A stretch of DNA of 64,000 bases. It comes from Methylopila jiangsuensis. GTDB lineage: Bacteria > Pseudomonadota > Alphaproteobacteria > Rhizobiales > Methylopilaceae. Position numbers and translations under genes: made by a program. The DNA is taken from positions 1 through 64,000 of the forward strand of contig NZ_BSFK01000007.1 in NCBI RefSeq assembly GCF_027922305.1, in the 5' to 3' direction. The number at the start of each line of letters is the position of its first letter. Position 1 is the first letter of the stretch. A model generated the notes under the pieces. It saw only the letters and a program-made list of their open reading frames with translations. It ran no database searches and was not told the origin of the DNA. This document shows, one piece after another, positions 29,375-36,231 of the stretch.

Positions 29375-29796
29375 CGCCCATCCTGATGCGCCTCCCCAAG
29401 GATGCGTGACATAGGCGACTCAGAGAGAGCGAAGTTCCGCACCCGGGAAAGTATCGCGGGCGAGCGAGAACTATTTTTGCCCAAGAAGATCAGCAGATCC
29501 GACCCGACGCGCTGGCGGTCGCTTCTCGAAAAACACCGTTTTCGATGATACTCGCATGATACTCGACCTACACTCGGCACATACCAGAATGGTCGACGAC
29601 AAGATCCAAGGATGAACTCCGGGGCGACAGAACCCATACTCGAACCCCTTCAAGCATGTTGACTTCTTCTAGGACTTCGACCGCCACGTCGTTGGTCCGG
29701 CCCTCTCCTACCAATGTCAAAAGGAATACCTTCCGCAATTAAAAATCGGGACGTGTTAGATCAGCGTCTTACGATTTGCAGAAGGGTCATTTCAAA
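29375..29796. other. Gene-free gap with repeats upstream of the resolvase
   Basis: About 420 bp, more AT-rich than its surroundings from about 29460 on. It contains an inverted repeat CGAAAA-(6)-TTTTCG at 29527-29544, followed at once by two direct copies of ATGATACTCG at 29545-29554 and 29556-29565 (11-bp period). No convincing gene is present. These repeats are candidate recombinase or regulator sites. Confidence 0.5.
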
Positions 29797-30384
29797 ATGG
29801 GGCGCCTCGTTGGCTACATGCGCGTGTCTACCTCCGAGCAGGATCTCGCGCTCCAGAAGCACGACCTCGAGAAGATGAGCGTGGACGCGATCTTTCACGA
29901 CGTGACGTCGGGCGCCAATCCGAAGCGACCGGGGCTCAGAGACGCCCTGAACGCTTTGCAGCAGGGCGACACGCTGGTCGTGTGGCGTCTCGACCGGCTC
30001 GGGCGCTCGATGCGTCAGTTGATCGACACCGTCGAGGAGATCCAGAAGCAGGGAGCCCACCTCAAGAGCGTGAACGAGGCGATCGATACAGGCACAGCCA
30101 CGGGACGTATGCTGCTCCACGTTCTGGGTGCTCTTGCCGAGTTCGAGCGTGAGACGATCCGCGAGCGCGTCACCGCCGGCATGGCGGCGGCCAAGCGCGA
30201 CGGGCGGCATGTGGGGCACCCCCAATCGATGAGGCCGGACACGGTGGCGGTGGCGCGCGGGATGCTCGACGAGGGCAAGAGCTGGCAGGAGGTCTCCCGC
30301 ATCTTCAACGTGTCGCCCTCGACCTTGTCGCGTGCGTTGCGGCGGCAGACCGGCCCCGCCATACAAACCCAGAACGTCGGATGA
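29797..30384 (+). CDS. Serine recombinase, Tn3-resolvase/Hin type
   Basis: A 195-residue resolvase/invertase of the usual length. The catalytic serine is in GYMRVSTSEQDLALQ; conserved arginines occur in WRLDRLGRSMRQL; GRMLLHVLGALAEFERETI is the long E-helix. The C-terminal helix-turn-helix contains SWQEVSRIFNVSPSTLSRAL. The ATG at 29797 is preferred over an upstream TTG because GAAGGG lies ten bases before it. It probably resolves or inverts DNA within the island. Confidence 0.93.
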   Translation: MGRLVGYMRVSTSEQDLALQKHDLEKMSVDAIFHDVTSGANPKRPGLRDALNALQQGDTLVVWRLDRLGRSMRQLIDTVEEIQKQGAHLKSVNEAIDTGTATGRMLLHVLGALAEFERETIRERVTAGMAAAKRDGRHVGHPQSMRPDTVAVARGMLDEGKSWQEVSRIFNVSPSTLSRALRRQTGPAIQTQNVG

Positions 30385-30414
30385 TGTGATTTCTGGGGAT
30401 AGAGCACATCTGGT

Positions 30415-30447
30415 GTGTCGACACGCTTTCCACCCAACATATTGGGT
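30415..30447. promoter_or_regulatory. Two palindromes upstream of the cysteine-rich gene
   Basis: GTGTCGACAC (30415-30424) is a perfect 10-bp palindrome. ACCCAA-CATA-TTGGGT (30432-30447) is a perfect inverted repeat. Both lie in the 136-bp gap between the resolvase and the 30521 gene and look like operators or recombinase sites. No matching regulator is identified. Confidence 0.4.
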
Positions 30448-30520
30448 TGCATATTTCGCGTCATAGTTGGTTCGATGAGAACGAAGCGGCACTTTCCCGT
30501 TTCGTTCGCGTGGAGGCCAC

Positions 30521-31564
30521 ATGCCGCAGCAGGACGACGCGTTCGCTCGGTTCTCGACGCTTCCGCACGATGATCTCGTGCGGAAGGTTGAGGCTCACGT
30601 AAAGGCGACTGGAGAGCCTGAGACGCTGGCGGACCTCTTCCACGGGAGGATCTCGAAGGACGAGAAGTTCGTCATCTTGGCGAAGGTCAACGTCCCGCAG
30701 AGCCGGCGCCCCAACCGCGACTACGCACCGTGTCCGATGTGCGTCCCGAACAAGTTCCTCGAAGGCCGCCTCTGCTGGTTCCCGAGGCTCGAATGCGTGG
30801 CGCTCATCGGGCATGACTGCGCCAACAAGGAGAACTCGCAAGACGCCGAGAGCGAGTGGCAGCGGAGGCGGCGAGAGAAGGAGGAGACGGACTTCCTCCT
30901 CGACCACCTACTGCTGGTGCAGGACATGGTCGCCGTGCTCGAAGACTTCCGCCCCGTCGCGATCGCCGCGCGCGACTTGTTCCGCCATTTCAGGTCGAAG
31001 GCCGGATCAGTCCATCGAGAGCTACGTCATGTAGCAAAGACCGGTGCCCAGTTGTCTGTCGCGGAGAAGGTCTGGGGACAACTCCAAGCCGTTGGCCCTT
31101 CGGGGTTCGGCGGCGCCGCAGGACACACGCGGACGATCACCTTCGGGCCCCTACACGGGGTCACCGCGGTCCAGCGCGACTTCGACCCGGTTCGGAGGGT
31201 CGATGCTGCATACGAGCGCCTGAAGCCCCTGCTCTGCGACGACGACGACGCGGTTCTTGCGATGATCGAGGGCCTCGATGAAAAGGAGCGGCACACCGCC
31301 GTGGTCTTCATCAAGGAAGCCGAACGTGAGTTCGGCAAGGTCCTCGCCATGATCAAGGACATGCGGAACTTCTTCGCGGCCGACAACCTGAAGCGGATTG
31401 ATGCGTGGGGAACTCACGAGGACAACCCACATCAGATCCGGGTCGATGACCGGCGGATCATTGGGAAGAACGAGATCTACATCACCGGCGACGGCGCCCG
31501 GGCGCTTCTAAGTCCGGACCCGGTCCTCTGGAGCTTTCAGGCCGCCTGGCCGAAAGCAGCCTGA
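30521..31564 (+). CDS. Cysteine-rich protein of unknown function, island cargo
   Basis: A 347-residue soluble protein that I do not recognise. Residues of about 70 to 105 hold a CPMC pair and further cysteines (RLCWF, LECVA, GHDCA), a likely zinc-binding module flanked by a basic stretch. A highly charged helical segment follows (EWQRRRREKEETDFLL). The C-terminal half has coiled-coil character (AVVFIKEAEREFGKVLAMIKDM is 22 residues; its core is KEAEREFGKV). It has no signal peptide or membrane segment. It lies between the resolvase and the integrase, converging on the latter with only 46 bp between, the usual place for accessory or defence cargo. Confidence 0.75.
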   Translation: MPQQDDAFARFSTLPHDDLVRKVEAHVKATGEPETLADLFHGRISKDEKFVILAKVNVPQSRRPNRDYAPCPMCVPNKFLEGRLCWFPRLECVALIGHDCANKENSQDAESEWQRRRREKEETDFLLDHLLLVQDMVAVLEDFRPVAIAARDLFRHFRSKAGSVHRELRHVAKTGAQLSVAEKVWGQLQAVGPSGFGGAAGHTRTITFGPLHGVTAVQRDFDPVRRVDAAYERLKPLLCDDDDAVLAMIEGLDEKERHTAVVFIKEAEREFGKVLAMIKDMRNFFAADNLKRIDAWGTHEDNPHQIRVDDRRIIGKNEIYITGDGARALLSPDPVLWSFQAAWPKAA

Positions 31565-31610
31565 CCAACGCGGTGCCAGCGACGCGCGAGGACGACGCCG
31601 TAAGCGCCAC

Positions 31611-33374
31611 CTAGCCGACCCGGAGATGCGACAGGTCGAGATCGCCGTAGGTGATGGAGTCGATCACCGGCGCGTCACGGCGGACGCGATCCTCGGGCAC
31701 CTTTCCATAGCCAGACGTCTGGAGCTTCGTCATCGCGTGGCCGACGATCGGCGCGATCTCCTCGTCGAGGTATCCACCGCCTCGCATCGCGTCGATCGCG
31801 GTGTGCCGGAACGAGTGCGACGACAGCCCGGGCCCGTCCTTCACGCCGATGCGCGCAAGATGGCGCGAGAACTCGCGGCTGTAGTCCGCGATCCACTGGC
31901 CGCGCGAGTTCTTCGCCGCAGCCGGGAACAACCTCTCGGCACCCGCGGCCTTCATCGCCTCGACGTGGCGGATGAAGCCCAGTCGCACGAGTTCGGGATG
32001 AACCACGACCACCCGCTCGCTCGACACCGTCTTGAGCGACTTCCCGCCGCCCCCACGCTTTGTCACGAAGATCGTGTGGCGGTCGTGCTGCTCGAACACA
32101 TCCTTGACGAGTAGCTGGGCGACTTCGCCCTGGCGCATGCCCGTGAACATCTGGACGAGCGACGTCCAGAACCAGTGGTCCCGCGTCACGTCGCCGGCGA
32201 ACATGTCCGAGGAGAAGATGGTCTGGAGCTGCTCCGGCGTGAACGTCTCCGGCGGGCGTTCCTCGACGTTGAGATATAGGCCGTGACACGGGTTCACCTC
32301 CCGGTCGAGGTGCCCTTGATTGATCGCCCACTTGCAGAACGCCCCTACGGCGCTCAGCCAGCGATTGATGGTCTTCGCGGACACGAACGGCTTCAAGTCC
32401 TCCTCGAGGTTCCGGTTGGCCTCAATGACGTCCTCCATCGACTTCAACCCCTTGAAGGCCTTCGTGTCGGAGGCCCGCCGAGGATACTCACGGCACAGAT
32501 CCACCCAATCCCGCACGCTGGCCTTGGTGATGGCGTCGATCGTCGCCCGGTCCGGCAGCGTCGAAGCGAAGAGTCGGAACGCGTATTTCGACTGCGCCAG
32601 CGTGTCGGCGTTGCAGTTCTCGGGGTTGTGCTTCTCGAACTTGTCGAAGACCTCGAGGATCCCCTCGCCCGGCTTGGCCCGCGGCGTCCGCGGCGCCGAG
32701 ACCAGCGGGTCCTTGACCGCGCCCGTGAAGTCGCCGTCATCAAGTTCGTCGCCGCGCCGAAAGGCCTCGATCATGCCACGCTGGACGGCGCTCGCGATCT
32801 TCTTCCGGGCGACAGTTCCCGGTTTGGCGTCCAGATGCTTCTCGCGGATAAAGTTCTCGACGTCCTCCCGAACCGTGCTTTCGCCGAAGCGCCCCGCCTC
32901 GGCACGCATCGCCGCGTTCAGCTCGGCGCGCACGGTGGCGTGATAGGCGACCTCCCGCTCGGCCTCCAGCATGATGCCGTGAGCCTCGTCCTCGTCGTGC
33001 TCACGGCGGAGGAACGCCCACATCGCAGCTCGATCGGCATCTGTTACGACCCCCATCCGCAACCACGTGTCGAGAGCGATCCTCTCGTTGTAGGCACCTA
33101 GCGCGGCCTCATGGAGGTCGTCCTCGGTCAGTGCGACACGAGCAGGAAGCCCTTCCAGCTGGGCCTTGAAAATCCTGTCGTAGCGCGCTCCAGCCGGCTT
33201 CATCGCGATCTTCGCCGCGCGTAGGTCGGTGGTGTTCAGCGACACCCAGATCCTCTCCTTCGGCAGCTTGCCGCTCGAGGGATAGAGGTGGCGCAGCTCC
33301 TTCGGGATCACGATCCGGAGGTAGTAGTGGCCATTGCGGTTCACGAGACCGGCAGGGAGGGTCGACACGGGCAC
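31611..33374 (-). CDS. Tyrosine site-specific integrase of the island
   Basis: A tyrosine recombinase of 587 residues from the GTG at 33374, which has GGAG nine bases before it; an upstream GTG at 33392 would add six residues. An N-terminal arm-binding region (VNRNGHYYLRIVIPKELR) and a core-binding domain precede the catalytic part. That part holds Arg in FTGMRQGE (about 410), Lys near LKTVSSERVV, HSFRHT (about 520), His in IVGHAMTK, and the nucleophilic Tyr in TSGYGK (about 556). It belongs to the large-integrase type with a DUF6538-like N-terminus. It sits 116 bp from attR and reads inward, as expected for the enzyme that inserted the island at tRNA-Gln. Confidence 0.95.
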   Translation of the reverse strand: MPVSTLPAGLVNRNGHYYLRIVIPKELRHLYPSSGKLPKERIWVSLNTTDLRAAKIAMKPAGARYDRIFKAQLEGLPARVALTEDDLHEAALGAYNERIALDTWLRMGVVTDADRAAMWAFLRREHDEDEAHGIMLEAEREVAYHATVRAELNAAMRAEAGRFGESTVREDVENFIREKHLDAKPGTVARKKIASAVQRGMIEAFRRGDELDDGDFTGAVKDPLVSAPRTPRAKPGEGILEVFDKFEKHNPENCNADTLAQSKYAFRLFASTLPDRATIDAITKASVRDWVDLCREYPRRASDTKAFKGLKSMEDVIEANRNLEEDLKPFVSAKTINRWLSAVGAFCKWAINQGHLDREVNPCHGLYLNVEERPPETFTPEQLQTIFSSDMFAGDVTRDHWFWTSLVQMFTGMRQGEVAQLLVKDVFEQHDRHTIFVTKRGGGGKSLKTVSSERVVVVHPELVRLGFIRHVEAMKAAGAERLFPAAAKNSRGQWIADYSREFSRHLARIGVKDGPGLSSHSFRHTAIDAMRGGGYLDEEIAPIVGHAMTKLQTSGYGKVPEDRVRRDAPVIDSITYGDLDLSHLRVG

Positions 33375-33489
33375 AGCGCGACTCCACAACACGTTGATGG
33401 CAGCACTTTATGGCAGCAAAAACCGCAGATCAAGATAGAGACGACGCTCTTTCTCTCGGGTTTCAAGGATTTCGTCCCGTATAGATTAT

Positions 33490-33508
33490 AATCCAGGTCC
33501 CCCAGCCA
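33490..33508 (+). repeat. attR: second copy of the tRNA-Gln 3' end
   Basis: Identical over 19 bases to 17891-17909 and in the same orientation. Identity stops at both edges (preceded by GATTAT here, by GGTTCG in the tRNA), so this is a copied attachment core and not a second tRNA gene. Confidence 0.93.
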
Positions 33509-33974
33509 GCTTTCTCCTAAGATATTAAAGCGTGACGGTTTTTTACCTGCGTGTTCGCGCGTGGTCGTAACGCGTTGTCAGGCGTCATGATCTGGGCCTC
33601 GCTCGGTCGACTAAGGCCGCGTGCCCGCTACGATCGCGGCCCGGAGCATCTGCCTCAGGTCGGCCCGCGCATGGAGTCGATCCTGACGCTGGCGGGCAGC
33701 GCGACGAAGCCGGATGGAGTCCGGACCTTCGTGCGTCTCGGCGACGCGCGCGGCGCGACGAAGACGATCGGCATACGCCCTCAAACGCGTCTCACCGCAT
33801 TGGCGCGTCGCGCTCGACGAGCAAGGCCGCGGTCGGAAGCTGTCGCCTGCGGGTTTGGCGAAGCGCCCGCGCATTGGAGCCCGGTCCGCGCGCCCCACGC
33901 GGAGACGGCCGGAAACACTGAGGCCCATGTCCGCGACGACTCGCGTTGACTCTTGTGCAAGCGGAGATATTTTA
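33509..33974. other. Gene-free gap between attR and imuA
   Basis: About 470 bp. Overlapping frames are open on both strands but none has a binding site or protein-like composition. The first 40 bases are AT-rich. The imuA promoter lies at the end: TTGACT at 33946-33951, a 16-base spacer and TATTTT at 33968-33973, just before the LexA box. Confidence 0.5.
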
Positions 33975-33989
33975 GAACAAAATAGGAAC
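33946..33989 (+). promoter_or_regulatory. SOS promoter of imuA with LexA box
   Basis: GAAC-AAAATAG-GAAC at 33975-33989 fits the alphaproteobacterial LexA site, a direct repeat GTTC-N7-GTTC read on the other strand. It lies immediately downstream of a candidate promoter (TTGACT, 16 bp, TATTTT) and overlaps the imuA ribosome binding site AGGA, so LexA bound there would block transcription. Confidence 0.85.
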
Positions 33990-33995
33990 ATGAAG

Positions 33996-34787
33996 ATGGC
34001 GGCGCATGAAACCACATTGGGGGAGTTGAGGGCCGCCATCGCAGGGTGCGAGCAGGGCGGCGCGCTTCGTGGCGTGCGCCTGTTCGAGCTTGGAGCGCCG
34101 GAACTCGACGCGGGTCTTGGCGGGGGTCTCGCGCGCGGCGCGCTGCACGAGGTCTATGCGCGGGGCGCAGGGGACGCCGCAGCGGCGGCGGGCTTCGGAC
34201 TGGGGATCGCGTCGAGGGCCGCTGGGGGGCGCGCGCTGGCATGGGTTCGACAGGACCTCGTCGACGTCGAGACCGGCGAGCTCTATGGCGGCGGTCTTGC
34301 GGCCTTCGGCCTTGATCCCGGACGGGTTGTTCTCGTCAGGACAAGAAACGCGGTCGAGACGCTCCGCGCGTTGGAGGAGGCGGCCCGATGCGCGGCTCTG
34401 GGCGCCGCTGCGGTCGAGCTGTGGGGCGAGCCGGGGGCGCTGGACCTGAGGGCGAGCCGTCGCCTGTCGCTTGCGGCCAGGGCCTCGGGCGTCACCGTCG
34501 TCATGATCCGGCTGAACGCCAGCCCCGCTCCGAGCGCCGCAGCGAGCCGCTGGAGCGTCGCCGCGTCCGCATCCGCGCCGCTGGAGGCCGACGCTCCCGG
34601 CGGACCCGCATTCGAAGCCGTCCTGCTGCGCCACCGCGCCGGGCTCGCCGCCCGAAGCTGGCGACTGGAGTGGAACCGTGACCGCGCATCCTTCATCGCC
34701 CCGCCGCTATCTCGCTCTCTGGTTTCCGTTCCTGCCTACGGACAGAGAGCGGCGGACAGCGACGGAGCGTGGCGACGCGCCGGCTGA
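33996..34787 (+). CDS. imuA: ImuA, RecA/SulA-like mutagenesis accessory protein
   Basis: A 263-residue ImuA. Family features include the ELGAPELDAGLGGGLARGALHEV opening (23 residues; its core is GGGLARGALHEV), GRALAWVRQD and the SWRLEWNRD ending. ImuA is a RecA-related protein that helps load ImuB and DnaE2 for damage-induced mutagenesis. I prefer the ATG at 33996 because AGGA lies eight bases upstream; an ATG at 33990 would be too close to it. The 3' end overlaps imuB by 110 bases in a different frame. Confidence 0.92.
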   Translation: MAAHETTLGELRAAIAGCEQGGALRGVRLFELGAPELDAGLGGGLARGALHEVYARGAGDAAAAAGFGLGIASRAAGGRALAWVRQDLVDVETGELYGGGLAAFGLDPGRVVLVRTRNAVETLRALEEAARCAALGAAAVELWGEPGALDLRASRRLSLAARASGVTVVMIRLNASPAPSAAASRWSVAASASAPLEADAPGGPAFEAVLLRHRAGLAARSWRLEWNRDRASFIAPPLSRSLVSVPAYGQRAADSDGAWRRAG

Positions 34788-36231
34788 GCCCTTCGCCCTC
34801 ATAAAGCCGGTGAAGGGCGCGCTCAGGCTCGTGGCGTCGAGCCGCGACGCGCTGGCGCTTGGCCTTGCGCCGGGCGTCACCCTCGCCGACGCCCGCGCGC
34901 GGACGCCGAATCTGGTGGTCGCGGATCACGACCCCGCGGCGGACGCGGCGCAGCTCGCCCGTATGGCTGAGGCCTGCGACCGCTGGACGCCGTCCGTCGC
35001 GCTCGATCCGCCTCACGGCCTGATCCTCGACGTGACCGGCTGCAGCCATCTGTTCCGCGGCGAGGGCGCCATGCGCGCGCAAATCGTCGGGCGGTTCCGC
35101 CGGGGCGGCTTCGCCGTGCGCGCTTCGCTGGCCGGCACGCCGGACGCGGCGCGCGCGCTCGCGCGCTTCGGCCAGGCCGCGGTCGTCGCCCCGGGCGAAG
35201 AGGCGGCGGCCGTCCGGCCCCTGCCGGTCGCAGCGCTCGGACTGGATGGCGACGCCTGCCGCGCGCTTGCGCTCGCCGGATTGAAAACGATCTCCGACCT
35301 TGCGGACAGGCCGAGCCGTCCGCTCGCGGCCCGTTTCGGCGAGGATCTGATCACCCGGCTGCGGCGGACCTTGGGTCTGGAGGATCGGCGCATCGACCCG
35401 CTGCGGCCACGTCCGGCGATCGTCGTCGAGCGGCGCTTCGCCGAACCGATCGCCCATACGGACGCGGTCGAGGACGCGCTCCGGACGCTCATCGCGGAAG
35501 CCGCAGCACGGCTGGAGGCGCAAGGCCTTGGCGGGCGGAGCTTCGAGGCGGGCTTTTTTCGCGCCGACGGCGCGGTGCGCCGGGTCAGCGTCGGGACCGG
35601 CCGTCCGTCGCGCGATCCGGTCTCCGTGTTCCGCCTATTCGCGACCCGTCTCGACACGCTGACAGATCCGCTCGACCCAGGCTTCGGGTTCGACCTGGTC
35701 CGGCTCGTCGTTCCGGTCGCGGAGACGCTGGCCGAGGTCGAGCCGCGGTTCGACGGCGGCGAGAGGGCGCATGACGAGGTGTCCGATCTCGTCGACCGGC
35801 TGGTCGCGCGCTATGGCCCCGCGCGGGTGCTCGGCTTCCAGAGCGCCGACACGAACGACCCCGCGCGCGCCTCGCGTCTCGTGCCGGCGGCTTCGGCCGC
35901 CGCGCCGGCGCTCTGGCCGGTCTCGGAGAGCGGGGAGCCGCCGCTCAGGCCGCTGCGTCTGTTCGACCGTCCACAGCCGATCGACACGATCGCGGAGACG
36001 CCGGACGGCCCGCCGCTGCGGTTCCGCTGGCGGCGCGTCCTGCACAGAATCGCCCGCGCCGAAGGGCCGGAACGCATCGCGCCGGAGTGGTGGCGGGCGC
36101 CCGATGCCCCGACGCGCGACTACTACCGGGTCGAGGATGCGGAGGGCCGCCGGTTCTGGGTGTTCCGGGAGGGGCTTTACGGGCGCGAGACCGCCGAGCC
36201 GCGCTGGTATCTGCACGGGCTGTTCGCATGA
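34678..36231 (+). CDS. imuB: ImuB, Y-family polymerase-like mutagenesis protein
   Basis: A 517-residue ImuB starting at a GTG (M-TAHPSSPRRYLALWFPFLPTD). It resembles Y-family polymerases (little finger region around RRFAEPI and RRVSVGTGRPSRDP) but, as known for the family, the catalytic acidic residues of the palm are not evident. ImuB acts as the hub joining ImuA, DnaE2 and the beta clamp. It overlaps imuA by 110 bp and dnaE2 by four, so the three are one translationally coupled unit under the LexA box at 33975. Confidence 0.95.
   Translation: MTAHPSSPRRYLALWFPFLPTDRERRTATERGDAPAEPFALIKPVKGALRLVASSRDALALGLAPGVTLADARARTPNLVVADHDPAADAAQLARMAEACDRWTPSVALDPPHGLILDVTGCSHLFRGEGAMRAQIVGRFRRGGFAVRASLAGTPDAARALARFGQAAVVAPGEEAAAVRPLPVAALGLDGDACRALALAGLKTISDLADRPSRPLAARFGEDLITRLRRTLGLEDRRIDPLRPRPAIVVERRFAEPIAHTDAVEDALRTLIAEAAARLEAQGLGGRSFEAGFFRADGAVRRVSVGTGRPSRDPVSVFRLFATRLDTLTDPLDPGFGFDLVRLVVPVAETLAEVEPRFDGGERAHDEVSDLVDRLVARYGPARVLGFQSADTNDPARASRLVPAASAAAPALWPVSESGEPPLRPLRLFDRPQPIDTIAETPDGPPLRFRWRRVLHRIARAEGPERIAPEWWRAPDAPTRDYYRVEDAEGRRFWVFREGLYGRETAEPRWYLHGLFA

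Larger units (their letters stand above)
17891..33508. mobile_element. Genomic island integrated in tRNA-Gln
   Basis: A 15.6-kb element between the attL and attR copies of the tRNA-Gln 3' end. It holds two small unknown genes, a type I restriction-modification operon (hsdM, hsdS, GIY-YIG/DUF4357, hsdR), two serine recombinases, chrA, a 79-codon open frame, a cysteine-rich unknown gene and, next to attR and pointing inward, a tyrosine integrase. Intergenic parts and the hsdS recognition domains are visibly more AT-rich than the flanks. I see no conjugation, capsid or plasmid replication genes, so it is probably a mobilisable or stranded island rather than a complete ICE or prophage. Confidence 0.9.

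Noticed and set aside
33490-33508. A second, partial tRNA-Gln gene
   Set aside because: Only the last 19 bases match; no cloverleaf can be built from the preceding AT-rich sequence. It is the attachment core.
17891-33508. Island as a prophage or conjugative element
   Set aside because: No capsid, terminase, portal, relaxase or type IV secretion genes are visible between the att repeats.
33551-33949. Open frames in the gap between attR and imuA
   Set aside because: Overlapping frames on both strands with Arg/Ala-rich composition, no motif and no binding site.
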